This document shows, piece by piece, positions 7,801 to 16,684 of a DNA stretch of 64,000 nt; the stretch's first letter is position 1; the number at the start of each line of letters is the position of its first letter. The translations under genes were made by a program, and so were the position numbers. The DNA is taken from NCBI RefSeq assembly GCF_014655715.1, contig NZ_BNBM01000004.1:381639-445638 (forward strand). Reading direction: 5' to 3'. The notes under the pieces are model-generated. The model did not search any database. It had not been told where the DNA came from and worked only from the letters and a program-made list of their open reading frames with translations. Origin of the DNA: Streptomyces lanatus (GTDB taxonomy: Bacteria > Actinomycetota > Actinomycetes > Streptomycetales > Streptomycetaceae).

Positions 7801-8979
7801 TCAGTCGAGGGCCGCCGCCATCCGCCGTACCCCTTCCGTGAGCAGTTCGGGCGAGGTCGCCAGGTTGATCCTCACGTGCCCGGCGCCGCCGGTGCCGAAG
7901 GGGATCCCGGAGTTGAGGGCGACCCGGCCGCGGCGCAGGAAGACCTCCGCCGGGTCGTCACCGAGGCCGAGGGCGCGGCAGTCGAGCCAGGCGAGGTAGG
8001 TGGCCTCGGCAGGGCGGTGGGTGATCGCCGGGAGGTGCTCGGCCAGGAGGTCGGCGAGCAGCCGCCGGTTGTCGTCGAGGCCCGCCAGCAGCGCGTCGAG
8101 CCAGTCGGTGCCGTCGCGCAGGGCGGCGCTGTGGGCGATGATGCCGAGGTGGCTCGGCCCATGGCTGACCTCTTCGGGCATCCGGGCCAGGTCGGCGGCG
8201 GAGTCGGGACCGGCGATGGCCAGGGCCGCCTTGAGGCCGGCCAGGTTCCAGGCCTTCGACGCCGACATCAGCGACAGCCCGTTCTCGCCGCCGGTGACGC
8301 TCAGATAGGGCACGAAGTCGATCCCGACCGCGGTGATCGGCGCGTGGATCTCGTCCACGACGACCCGTACTCCGTGCCGGTCGGCGAGGGCGGCGACGGC
8401 GGTCAGTTCGGCGGCGGTGTGCACGGTGCCGGTCGGGTTGTGGGGGCTGCACAGCAGGAAGGCGGCGCGGCGACCGCCCCGGGTCGCCCGCCGGAAGGAC
8501 TCCTCCAGCGTGTCGAGGTCGATGCGCAGGCCGTCGCCCAGCGGGGCCTCGACGACCTGCCGGTCCATGTGCTCGACGAACTGGTAGAACGGCGGATAGA
8601 CGGGTGAGTTCACCACGACCGGATCGCCGGGCCCGGTGACCAGCTTGAGCATCTCGACCACCCCGAGCATCACATCGGGCACGATCGCCGTCCGCTCCAC
8701 GGCCAGCCCGTCCCAGCCCCACCGCTTCTCGGCGAAGGCGGCGAGCGCCTCGGCGTAGCCGGTGCCCGCGGGATAGCCGGTGTCGCCGAGCGCGAGGGCG
8801 TCGGTGAGGGCGCGCACCACGGGTTCGGCCTGCGGCACGTCCATCTCGGCGACCCACAGCGGCAGGACGTCGTCGGGGTAGGTGCGCCATTTCATGCTGG
8901 TACGGCGGCGCAGCCGGTCAAGGGTGAGGGCACGCAGGGGGTTCGGTTCACCGGACTTCTCGTGCGGGATCCTCGTCAT
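7801..8979 (-). CDS. MalY/PatB-type PLP-dependent aminotransferase / cystathionine beta-lyase
   Basis: This 392-residue fold-type I PLP enzyme matches the MalY/PatB subgroup: [11 protein letters not shown] near the N-terminus, the NSPVYPPFY loop, CSPHNPTG (179-184), VVDEIHAP (about 207-214) and the Schiff-base lysine Lys242 in [12 protein letters not shown]. Enzymes of this group cleave C-S bonds of cystathionine or cysteine conjugates, or act as aminotransferases. The full family length is present and no active-site residue appears to be missing. It may be co-transcribed with the PPOX gene downstream. Confidence 0.85.
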   Translation of the reverse strand: MTRIPHEKSGEPNPLRALTLDRLRRRTSMKWRTYPDDVLPLWVAEMDVPQAEPVVRALTDALALGDTGYPAGTGYAEALAAFAEKRWGWDGLAVERTAIVPDVMLGVVEMLKLVTGPGDPVVVNSPVYPPFYQFVEHMDRQVVEAPLGDGLRIDLDTLEESFRRATRGGRRAAFLLCSPHNPTGTVHTAAELTAVAALADRHGVRVVVDEIHAPITAVGIDFVPYLSVTGGENGLSLMSASKAWNLAGLKAALAIAGPDSAADLARMPEEVSHGPSHLGIIAHSAALRDGTDWLDALLAGLDDNRRLLADLLAEHLPAITHRPAEATYLAWLDCRALGLGDDPAEVFLRRGRVALNSGIPFGTGGAGHVRINLATSPELLTEGVRRMAAALD

Positions 8980-9121
8980 GGGCTCACGATAGGTCGTCGG
9001 CCGGAAAGATCACCCGTGCGGTGAACGCGGGCGGGCCGGGCTGCGTATGGAGAGAGGGTGCTCAACTCCGGGAGGGCCCCGTGGCGTTGACGCCGCGCTG
9101 TACTTGGTTCGGGAGCCCTGC

Positions 9122-10486
9122 ATGAGGCACGCACGACGACGTCTCGTCCGGCGAGTGACACGGCTGGCGGCCGTCGGCGGACTCCTCCTCGGCGGAACGA
9201 TGGTCACACGCGCCGTGGCGAGCGAGACCGACGGCACCTCCGCGATCCCACGCACCTACGCCGCCTCGGTCGCCGGCACCGGCAACGACCTGGTGTCCCG
9301 TCTGGGTACGTCCCGTACGGCGGGGACCTGGATCAGTGCCGCCGGGAAGCCGGTCGTCGCGGTCACCGACGAGGAGGCGGCCGCCGAGGTCCGCAAGGCG
9401 GGTGCCGAGGCGAAGATGGTCGACCACAGCATGGACGAGCTGAAGTCGGCGACGTCGACGCTGCGTTCCGCGCCGCGGGTGGCCGGTACGGCGTGGGTGA
9501 TGGACTACCGGTCCAACGAGGTGGTCGTGAAGGGCGACAGCACCGTGTCGGCCGACGACTGGTCCCGGATGACGGGGCTCGCGGACGGCATGGGCGGCTT
9601 CGTCCGGATGGAGCGCACCGAGGGCACGTTCACGACCCGGCTCAACGGCGCGTTGCCGCTGCTGTCGACGGCCGGTCGATGTTCGGCCGGTTTCAATGTC
9701 ACCGACGGGCAGCGTGACTTCATCCTGACGGCCGGGCACTGCGGGCCGGACGGTTCGGTGTGGTTCGCCGACAACCGAGGCAACCAGCAGATCGGGCAGA
9801 CCGTCCAGCAGAACTTCCCCGGCGGTGACTTCTCGCTGGTGCAGTACGCGAGCGGGGAAGCGGGCGCCGGGTCCGAGGTGGTGTCCATCGGTGACGGCAA
9901 GGGTGTGCGGATCACGGGTGCCGCCGATCCGGCGGTCGGGCAGCGGGTGTTCCGCAGCGGCAGCACCAGCGGGCTGCGCGACGGCGAGGTGACGGCGCTC
10001 AACGCGACGGTCAACTACCCGGAGGGCACGGTCACCGGGCTCATCGAGACGAACGTGTGCGCCGAACCCGGGGACAGCGGTGGCCCGATGTTCTCCGAGG
10101 GGGTCGCGCTGGGGGTGACGTCGGGCGGCAGCGGTGACTGCAACGCGGGCGGCACGACGTTCTTCCAGCCGGTGACCAAGGCGCTGGCCGCGCTGAACAT
10201 GAAGCTGATCGTGGCGGCGCCGAACGGCAACGGTCAGGGCGCCGCACCGGCACCGTCGGCGACGCAGAGCGCCATCTCTCCCGGTGACGCCTCGCCCGGT
10301 TCGTCGGCCCCGGTGACGGGTGAGGACGCGGCGACGCTGCTGTCGCGGCTGGCGGACCCGAAGAACGTGGGCCCCGGTCTGCTGGTCGTCGCGGGCAGCC
10401 TGGTCGCGCTGGTGGCGACCCGGTTCATCCGCGCCGAGCAGGACCGCAAGGCGTATCGGCAGTACTACTCGGCGACCTGGGGGTGA
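9122..10486 (+). CDS. Membrane-anchored S1 (chymotrypsin/streptogrisin-like) serine protease
   Basis: This 454-residue exported protease has a signal peptide (1-34) and a pro-region of about 140 residues related to streptogrisin propeptides. The catalytic domain (from about 180) carries the triad His206 (TAGHC), Asp236 (GGDFSLV) and Ser319 (GDSGGP), with Cys187/207 and Cys313/340 placed for disulfides. Unlike secreted streptogrisins it continues through a Pro/Ser-rich linker (365-400) into a single C-terminal membrane helix (about 417-434) and a short basic tail. It should therefore be tethered to the membrane with the protease outside. The ATG at 9122 is preferred because it begins the signal peptide. 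Confidence 0.88.
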   Translation: MRHARRRLVRRVTRLAAVGGLLLGGTMVTRAVASETDGTSAIPRTYAASVAGTGNDLVSRLGTSRTAGTWISAAGKPVVAVTDEEAAAEVRKAGAEAKMVDHSMDELKSATSTLRSAPRVAGTAWVMDYRSNEVVVKGDSTVSADDWSRMTGLADGMGGFVRMERTEGTFTTRLNGALPLLSTAGRCSAGFNVTDGQRDFILTAGHCGPDGSVWFADNRGNQQIGQTVQQNFPGGDFSLVQYASGEAGAGSEVVSIGDGKGVRITGAADPAVGQRVFRSGSTSGLRDGEVTALNATVNYPEGTVTGLIETNVCAEPGDSGGPMFSEGVALGVTSGGSGDCNAGGTTFFQPVTKALAALNMKLIVAAPNGNGQGAAPAPSATQSAISPGDASPGSSAPVTGEDAATLLSRLADPKNVGPGLLVVAGSLVALVATRFIRAEQDRKAYRQYYSATWG

Positions 10487-10541
10487 CGGGGCCGACGGGC
10501 CGAGGAGATAGGGGCTCGGGCTTCCGTCGAGTCGAGGGCGC

Positions 10542-10727
10542 TCAGGCCGCCTTCACCGTCTGCGGGGCCGCCTTGGCCCACTCCATGACGAGGCGCTGGT
10601 ATTCCTCGCGCTGCTCGACGCTCAGTGTCCCGCCCGACCGGCGCCACAGCGCCCGAATCTCCTCGTTGACCTCGTCAGCCGATCGATCGGAGGCGATTTC
10701 AACAGTGGTGGACATGCTGTGAAGCAT
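10542..10727 (-). CDS. Small conserved-looking hypothetical protein
   Basis: This 61-residue soluble acidic/helical protein (MLHSMSTTVEIASDRSADEV at the start) contains WRRSGGTLSVEQREEYQRLV, which looks helical. Start choice: the ATG at 10727 has GGAG four nucleotides upstream; the next in-frame ATG at 10715 has none. No domain is recognised. It stands alone between the protease and the ROK regulator genes. Confidence 0.55.
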   Translation of the reverse strand: MLHSMSTTVEIASDRSADEVNEEIRALWRRSGGTLSVEQREEYQRLVMEWAKAAPQTVKAA

Positions 10728-10826
10728 ACGGCTCCGGAAGTGAAGGCGCTGTGAGTAAGCACACCTAAGGCGGGCATATCGGACGTGTTGCTGATCACGT
10801 CCATCTGTCAACGAGGGCCGTCGAGT

Positions 10827-11987
10827 TCAGGCGTCCGCCGCGCCCAACACCAGCACCTGGATGGCCAGAACGGCGGCGCCACGGGCCCAGTCGTGAAAGT
10901 CGGACACCTTCGTCTCCAGGTCGATCGGAGCGGCGAGCGGATGCCGGTGGGCGCGAATGGCGTCCGCCACACTCGCACCGGCGACATCCATCAGCCCCAC
11001 CCCTTCACCGGCCAGAAGGATCTTCTGCGGCAGCACGAAGTTGCCGATCTGGGCGACCAGGATCCCCAGCGCACGGGCCGCCTCCTCGATGACGCGGGCG
11101 GGCATGGCCTCCCCCGCGGCGGCGAGCGCCAGGATCTCCTCGTAGGTCCGGTCGAGGCCGGTGGCGGCCTGCACCTGGTAACGAATATTGGGAATGGTGA
11201 GCAGGGACACAGCGCTGCCGCGCGCCCCGTCCGGGGTGAGCGGACCGTTGGGATCGACGATCCAGTGCCGCCCGAAGCCACGGTCCTCCTCGGCGTACGG
11301 CACCCGCTTGCCGCCCAGGACCAGCCCGTAGCCGATACCGGCGCCGATGGTCAGCACGACGAACCGGTCGAGCCCGCGGCCCGCGCCGAACCAGGTCTCG
11401 GCCTCGACCAGCGCGGCGACGTCGTTCTCCACGACCACCGGCAGCCCCGTGCGCACCTCCACCAGCTCGGCGAGCGGCACGTCCCGCCACTGCAGGAACG
11501 GCGACTCCCCGACCACGGCACGGTCCTCGACGAGTCCGCCGACACCGATGCCGATCCCGGCGATACGGGGGTGCGCGGCGGTGAGTTCGTCGGTCATCTC
11601 ACCCAACAGGGCAACCACTTCAGCCGGACCGTGGGCGGTGAGGGGCCGGTCGTAGCGGGCGACGATCTCACTGCGGAGGGTGGTCACGACGCCGTAGACC
11701 ATGTCCTCGGTGATCTTGTAGCCGATGAAGGACCGCGATTCGGCCACGACGTCCAGCGGCTGGGAGGGGCGCCCCTGACGCACCTCCATCACGCCACCGG
11801 CCTCGGGGACCTCGACCAGGAGGCCGGACTCGATCAGCGGTTTGGTCAGCCGGGTGAGGCTGCCCGCGGACAGGTCGAGCCGGCGGGCGAGTTCGGTGCG
11901 CGACAGAGGGCCGGCGAGCAGCACCTCGATCGCCACCGAGCGTTCACCGGGGCTGAGGGGAAGCCAGCTGGCGGCTACTGAGGTCAT
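10827..11987 (-). CDS. ROK family transcriptional regulator lacking the zinc motif
   Basis: This 386-residue protein has an N-terminal winged helix-turn-helix (residues 10-70, LSRTELARRLDLSAGSLTRL). The ROK sugar-kinase-like domain shows GIGIGVGGLV, ENDVAALVEAETWFGAGRG and LTIGAGIGYGLV. The usual ROK zinc motif CxCGxxGCxE after the HxxVDPxGP element is not kept: here HWIVDPNGP is followed by LTPDGARGSAVS, with every cysteine replaced. It is divergent from a sugar ABC importer operon and probably represses it. Two near-identical 20-bp direct repeats in the shared intergenic region are the likely binding sites. Confidence 0.85.
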   Translation of the reverse strand: MTSVAASWLPLSPGERSVAIEVLLAGPLSRTELARRLDLSAGSLTRLTKPLIESGLLVEVPEAGGVMEVRQGRPSQPLDVVAESRSFIGYKITEDMVYGVVTTLRSEIVARYDRPLTAHGPAEVVALLGEMTDELTAAHPRIAGIGIGVGGLVEDRAVVGESPFLQWRDVPLAELVEVRTGLPVVVENDVAALVEAETWFGAGRGLDRFVVLTIGAGIGYGLVLGGKRVPYAEEDRGFGRHWIVDPNGPLTPDGARGSAVSLLTIPNIRYQVQAATGLDRTYEEILALAAAGEAMPARVIEEAARALGILVAQIGNFVLPQKILLAGEGVGLMDVAGASVADAIRAHRHPLAAPIDLETKVSDFHDWARGAAVLAIQVLVLGAADA

Positions 11988-12010
11988 GGTCGTCAGGCTC
12001 CCACATGATT

Positions 12011-12115
12011 TTCTTCCTTCACAAAAACAACCAGGCCAGTCTAGGGCAGTAGGTGCGTCTTGAAGAAGATGTTCGCCGCCCTCTTGACGGCTGGATTCTT
12101 CCGCCACAAAAGTAA
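12011..12115. promoter_or_regulatory. Direct-repeat operators between ROK regulator and sugar importer
   Basis: Copies at 12011-12030 (TTCTTCCTTCACAAAAACAA) and 12096-12115 (TTCTTCCGCCACAAAAGTAA) match at 16 of 20 positions and lie 85 bp apart, about eight helical turns. The downstream copy is just after a TTGACG box (12084-12089), where it would overlap the -10 region of the importer promoter. Binding by the ROK protein is inferred from position. Confidence 0.55.
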
Positions 12116-12152
12116 GTGGCCGAGGATGAGCCGCAGCCGAGGGAGTCTCCCG

Positions 12153-13118
12153 ATGACCATCGCCTCCAACAGTCCTCCGTCGCGTCTGCCACTGGGCGAC
12201 GCGTCGGGGGCGGGCACGAAGCAGCGAATACGGCGGGCGGCGACCCGTGAGAACCAGGGGGACGGGCGACTCGCCGCGCTGTTCATCGCCCCGGCGCTAC
12301 TGGGCTTCGCCGTCTTCCTGCTCTGGCCCACACTGCGGGGCATCTACCTCAGCTTCACCCGCTTCAACCTGCTCACGCCGCCGGAGTGGGTGGGCCTGGA
12401 CAACTACGTCCGGATGGTCAACGACCCGATCTTCTGGGACTCGCTGTGGGTCACGGTCGAGTACGTGGTCATCAACATCGGCGTGCAGACGGTGTCGGCG
12501 CTGGCCATCGCGGTGCTGTTGCAGCGGTTGACGCAGTCGGCGTGGCTGCGGGGGATCGTGCTCACGCCGTATCTGATGTCGAACGTGGTCGCGGGCCTGG
12601 TCTGGCTGTGGATCCTGGACACGCAATTGGGCATCGGCAACGAGATCATCAGCGCGCTCGGCGTCGATCGCATCGCGTTCCTCAACGACGAGACCTGGGC
12701 CATCCCCACCATCGCCCTGATCAATGTGTGGCGGCACGTCGGCTACACCGCGCTGCTGCTGTTCGCCGGTCTCCAGGCGATACCGGGCGACATGTACGAG
12801 GCGGCCAAGGTGGACGGCGCCAGTGAGTGGCGGATGTTCTGGCGGATCACGATGCCGCTGCTCCGCCCGGTCCTGGCGGTCGTGCTGATCATGACGGTGA
12901 TCGGTTCGTTCCAAGTGTTCGACACGGTCGCGGTGACGACCGCGGGCGGTCCGGCGAACGCGACCAACGTCCTGCAGTACTACATCTACGGCTCCGCCTT
13001 CGGCCGCTTCCAGTTCGGCTACGCCTCCGCGATGTCCGTCGCGCTGCTGGTCGTGCTGAGCGCGATCACCGTCCTGCAGTACCGGCTCACCCGGGCCGGC
13101 CAGACGGATCTCGGCTGA
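12153..13118 (+). CDS. Sugar ABC transporter permease (MalF type)
   Basis: This 321-residue integral membrane protein has about six transmembrane helices and the EAA loop (YEAAKVDGASEWRMFWRITMPLL) that contacts the ATPase. It belongs to the MalF/UgpA carbohydrate-uptake family. The ATG at 12153 follows GGGAG. It is the first gene of an importer operon and is followed after 17 bp by the second permease. No ATPase gene is present; in streptomycetes such importers commonly share the MsiK ATPase. Confidence 0.9.
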   Translation: MTIASNSPPSRLPLGDASGAGTKQRIRRAATRENQGDGRLAALFIAPALLGFAVFLLWPTLRGIYLSFTRFNLLTPPEWVGLDNYVRMVNDPIFWDSLWVTVEYVVINIGVQTVSALAIAVLLQRLTQSAWLRGIVLTPYLMSNVVAGLVWLWILDTQLGIGNEIISALGVDRIAFLNDETWAIPTIALINVWRHVGYTALLLFAGLQAIPGDMYEAAKVDGASEWRMFWRITMPLLRPVLAVVLIMTVIGSFQVFDTVAVTTAGGPANATNVLQYYIYGSAFGRFQFGYASAMSVALLVVLSAITVLQYRLTRAGQTDLG

Positions 13119-13135
13119 GGGAAGGGGACTTCGAC

Positions 13136-14056
13136 ATGGCTGCCGTAACCGCACCCACCACGACCGTACGACCGCAGCGCCGCAGGTTCTCCCCCGGCCG
13201 GGCCCTCGCCTGGACGGTGATGGGCCTGATCATCCTGATCACCTTGCTGCCGTTCTACTGGATCCTGCGCACCGCGCTGTCCACCAACGCGGGCCTCAAC
13301 ACCAGTCCCGCCGATCCCCTCCCGGTCGACCTGAGCACCAGCGGCTTCGAGCGGGCCCTGGGCCTGCAGTCCGCCGAGGAGGCCGTCGCCCAGGGAGGCG
13401 CGGGCGGCGGGCTCGACTTCTGGCGCTATCTGCTCAACTCGGTGCTCGTCTCGACCCTGATCACCGGGTGTCAGATCTTCTTCTCGGCGATGGCCGCGTA
13501 CGCCTTCGCGAGGCTGCGCTGGCGCGGCCGGGACAAGGTGTTCGCGCTGTTCCTGGCCGGGCTGATGGTGCCGACCATCTTCACGCTGCTGCCGAACTTC
13601 GTGCTCATCAAGGAACTGCACCTGGTGGACAGCCTGTTGGGCATCGCGCTGCCGAGCCTGTTCATGACGCCATTCGCGGTGTTCTTCCTGCGGCAGTTCT
13701 TCATGAACATCCCCCTGGAAGTCGAGGAGGCGGCGCTACTCGACGGCGCCGGGAAGGTGCGGATCTTCTTCCGGGTGATCCTGCCGATGGCGTCCACGCC
13801 GGTCATCACGCTGTCGGTGCTGACGTACATCACGTCCTGGAACGACTACTTCTGGCCGCTGATGGTCTCCTACAGCGACAGCTCGCGCGTGCTCACCGTG
13901 GCACTGGCGATCTTCCGGGCGCAGACTCCGGCCACGGGCGTCGACTGGTCGGGGCTCACCGCCGCGACCCTCATTGCCGCGCTCCCGATGCTGGTGCTGT
14001 TCGCCTGCTTCGCCCGCCGCATCGTCAGCACCATCGGCTTCACCGGGATCAAGTGA
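13136..14056 (+). CDS. Sugar ABC transporter permease (MalG type)
   Basis: This 306-residue membrane protein of the MalG/UgpE family has the EAA motif (EEAALLDGAGKVRIFFRVIL) and the conserved C-terminal GIK. It pairs with the preceding permease to form the importer channel. An insertion of about 40 residues (NTSPADPLPVDLSTSGFE...) after the first helix forms the usual periplasm-facing loop. The start codon follows GAAGGGGA. Confidence 0.9.
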   Translation: MAAVTAPTTTVRPQRRRFSPGRALAWTVMGLIILITLLPFYWILRTALSTNAGLNTSPADPLPVDLSTSGFERALGLQSAEEAVAQGGAGGGLDFWRYLLNSVLVSTLITGCQIFFSAMAAYAFARLRWRGRDKVFALFLAGLMVPTIFTLLPNFVLIKELHLVDSLLGIALPSLFMTPFAVFFLRQFFMNIPLEVEEAALLDGAGKVRIFFRVILPMASTPVITLSVLTYITSWNDYFWPLMVSYSDSSRVLTVALAIFRAQTPATGVDWSGLTAATLIAALPMLVLFACFARRIVSTIGFTGIK

Positions 14057-14067
14057 GGGACTTCAAG

Positions 14068-15411
14068 ATGCGACTTCGTACGCTGACCGCGCTGGCCGGA
14101 GCGCTCACGCTGTCCCTGGCTTCCGGCTGTGCGCAGGGCGATTCGACCGGGGCGTCGTCGAACACGGTGACCTACTGGCTGTGGGACACCAACCAACTGC
14201 CCGCCTACCAAGCCTGTGCGAAGGGGTTCGAGAAGGCGAACCCCGGACTGAAGGTGAAGATCACCCAGTTGGGGTGGAGCGACTACTGGACCAAGCTCAC
14301 CGCAGGGTTCATCGCGGGCACCCAGCCGGACGTGTTCACCGACCACATCCAGAAGTTCGGCCAGTTCGCCGATCTGAAGGTGCTGGAGCCGCTGGACGAC
14401 CTGGACATCAAGGACTCCGACTACCAGCCGGGCCTGGCCGCCAACTGGATCGGCCAGGACGGCCGCCGCTACGGCACTCCCAAGGACTGGGACACCGTCG
14501 CGCTCTTCTACAACGACAAGATGGCCAACGACGCCGGTCTCAGCGCAGAGCAACTCAACTCCCTGGCCTGGAACCCGAAGGACGGCGGCACCTTCGAGAA
14601 GGCGATCGCCCATCTCACCGTCGACGCCAAGGGCCGACGGGGTGACGAGCCGGGCTTCGACAAGAACAACGTCAAGGTGTACGGGCTGGCCACCAACGGC
14701 GGCGGCTTCGGCGACGGTCAGACGCAGTGGAGCTCCTTCGCCGCGTCCGCCGGATGGAACTACACGGAGAAGGCACGCTGGGGGACCGAGTACCAGTACG
14801 ACAGCAAGACCTTCCAGTCGGTGATCGACTGGTACTTCGGCCTGGCGAAGAAGGGGTACATGGCCCCCTTCTCCGACTACAACATCCAGTCGAACCAGGC
14901 CAACACCCAGGTCGCCGCCGGCAAGGCCGCGGCCGCCCTCGACGGGGCCTGGATGATCTCCAGCTACGCCGGCTTCAAGGGCCTCGACATCAAGAGCGCG
15001 CTGACCCCCGTCGGGCCGACCGGCAAGCGCGCCACCATGATGAACGGCCTCGCCGACTCCATCTCCAAGGCCTCCAAGAACAAGGCGGGCGCCCGCAAGT
15101 GGGTCGCCTACCTGGCCTCGGACGAGTGCCAGACCGTCGTGGGCAAGGCGGGCGTCGTCTTCCCCGCCACTCCCGCGGGCACCGAGGCGGCCATCGCCGC
15201 CTACAAGAAGAAGAACATCGACGTCACTGCGTTCACCGAACCCGTGGCCGACAAGAAGGACTCCCGGACCTTCTCCTACCCGATCACCAACTACGCGGCC
15301 GACGTGACGGCGCTGATGATGCCGGCGATGGAGGACATCTACGGCAACGGCAAGTCCGTGAGCAGCCTCGACCAGACCAACGACCAGATCAACCTGATCC
15401 TCTCCCAGTGA
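14068..15411 (+). CDS. Sugar-binding lipoprotein of ABC importer
   Basis: This 447-residue family 1 extracellular solute-binding protein has a lipobox LASGC with lipidated Cys21 after a short signal peptide. Trp/Tyr-rich stretches (TVTYWLWDTNQLPAYQ, TQLGWSDYW) are typical of carbohydrate-binding clefts. It delivers the sugar to the two permeases encoded directly upstream. The start is 12 bp after the permease stop with GAGGGA as ribosome-binding site. The actual sugar is not evident from sequence; the downstream dehydrogenase suggests an inositol-, pyranose- or uronate-like substrate. Confidence 0.88.
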   Translation: MRLRTLTALAGALTLSLASGCAQGDSTGASSNTVTYWLWDTNQLPAYQACAKGFEKANPGLKVKITQLGWSDYWTKLTAGFIAGTQPDVFTDHIQKFGQFADLKVLEPLDDLDIKDSDYQPGLAANWIGQDGRRYGTPKDWDTVALFYNDKMANDAGLSAEQLNSLAWNPKDGGTFEKAIAHLTVDAKGRRGDEPGFDKNNVKVYGLATNGGGFGDGQTQWSSFAASAGWNYTEKARWGTEYQYDSKTFQSVIDWYFGLAKKGYMAPFSDYNIQSNQANTQVAAGKAAAALDGAWMISSYAGFKGLDIKSALTPVGPTGKRATMMNGLADSISKASKNKAGARKWVAYLASDECQTVVGKAGVVFPATPAGTEAAIAAYKKKNIDVTAFTEPVADKKDSRTFSYPITNYAADVTALMMPAMEDIYGNGKSVSSLDQTNDQINLILSQ

Positions 15412-15425
15412 AGGGCATGCCTTAC

Positions 15426-16628
15426 ATGACGTTCTCCCTCGGCATCGTCGGCGCCGGCCAGTTCTCCGGCCAGTTCGCCACGCTGTTCCAGGCCCACCCC
15501 GGTGTCAGCGACGTGTACGTCACCGATCTGCTGCCCGAGCGGGCCGAGCAGCTCGCGGACGCACAGGGACTGGCCGGTACCTTCCCCTCGTACGAGGCGA
15601 TGCTGGAGTCGAAGGCCGTCGACGCGGTCGCCATCTTCACGCAGCGCTGGACCCACGGCCCGCTGGTGCTCCAGGGCCTCGACGCCGGCAAGCACGTCTA
15701 CTCCGCGGTCCCCATGGCGATCACCACGGAGGAGATCGCCGCGATCATCGACAAGGTCCGGGCGACCGGACTGACGTACATGATGGGCGAGACCAGCCAG
15801 TACAACCCGGCGACCGTGCATGCCCGCAACCAGATCGCCGAGGGCGCCTTCGGGCGGCTCTTCTACGCCGAGGGCGACTACGTCCACGACATGGATCTGG
15901 GGTTCTATGAGGCGTACCAGTACAGCGGGGGCGAGAACTGGAAGGCGACCGCGTCCTATCCCCCGCTGCTGTACCCGACGCACGCGGTGGGCGGTGTGCT
16001 GGGCGCCTGGCAGACGCACGCCGTGAGCGTGTCGGCGATCGGGGTCGTGGACGACCGGGGCGACGGGGTGTTCGACAAGGACGTCAGCCAGTTCGGCAAT
16101 GACGTGTCGAACGCGACCGCGCTGTTCGAGGTCGCGGGCGGCGGGTCGTTCCGGACGAACGAGTTCCGGCGGGTCGGATATCCGTCCCACATACGGGAGT
16201 CGCGGTTCCGTTTCTTCGGTACCGAGGCCAGCATGGAGCAGCTCGCCACGGTGGCCTTCTGGCAGGACAAGAAGGGCGTCAAGGACATCAGCGAGCTGCT
16301 GGAGCCCAAGCCCACCCTTTCGCCGGACGACCCCTCGCTCCAGCACATCGCGCCGGATCTGCGGGCCGCCTTCACCTCGGGTTCGGCGCCCGTGCACGAC
16401 CGCGCGCGGCTGCCTAGGTCGTTCGACAACCTGCACAACGGGCACGAGGGCAGCCATCACTTCCTCGTCGACGACTTCGTGACCGCGGTCAACAGCCGCA
16501 GCCTTCCGTCCGTGAACGCCTGGGTGGCGGCCCGCTACACCCTGCCGGGGATCATCGCGCACGAGTCCGCGCGGCAGGGCGGGGCCAGGCTGGAGATCCC
16601 GGACTTCGGGGACGCGCCGGGGGCGTGA
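15426..16628 (+). CDS. Gfo/Idh/MocA family oxidoreductase of the sugar operon
   Basis: This 400-residue NAD(P)-dependent oxidoreductase has an N-terminal GIVGAGQFSGQF dinucleotide-binding loop and a C-terminal substrate domain. The family EKP element is changed to SAVPM (residues 95-99), so the usual catalytic-loop lysine is missing there. It is the last gene of the ROK-flanked importer operon, 14 bp after the lipoprotein gene. It probably acts on the imported sugar or a derivative. Upstream ATG (15417) and overlapping GTG codons exist; 15426 is chosen for spacing from AAGGG. Confidence 0.8.
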   Translation: MTFSLGIVGAGQFSGQFATLFQAHPGVSDVYVTDLLPERAEQLADAQGLAGTFPSYEAMLESKAVDAVAIFTQRWTHGPLVLQGLDAGKHVYSAVPMAITTEEIAAIIDKVRATGLTYMMGETSQYNPATVHARNQIAEGAFGRLFYAEGDYVHDMDLGFYEAYQYSGGENWKATASYPPLLYPTHAVGGVLGAWQTHAVSVSAIGVVDDRGDGVFDKDVSQFGNDVSNATALFEVAGGGSFRTNEFRRVGYPSHIRESRFRFFGTEASMEQLATVAFWQDKKGVKDISELLEPKPTLSPDDPSLQHIAPDLRAAFTSGSAPVHDRARLPRSFDNLHNGHEGSHHFLVDDFVTAVNSRSLPSVNAWVAARYTLPGIIAHESARQGGARLEIPDFGDAPGA

Positions 16629-16650
16629 CGCATCCCGACTCAGACCCGCG

Positions 16651-16684
16651 AGCCGGGTACCTGTCCTGACTCAGGTGCCCGGCT
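16651..16684. terminator. Strong bidirectional hairpin terminator
   Basis: The 13-base arms AGCCGGGTACCTG and CAGGTGCCCGGCT pair fully (one G-U) around an 8-nt loop. The hairpin lies between the convergent oxidoreductase and L,D-transpeptidase genes and covers the last codons of the latter. Confidence 0.65.

Noticed and set aside
10785..11981. Long plus-strand frame opposite the ROK regulator
   Set aside because: Low-complexity His/Gly/Val-rich translation with no domain; it mirrors the high-GC codon pattern of the true gene.
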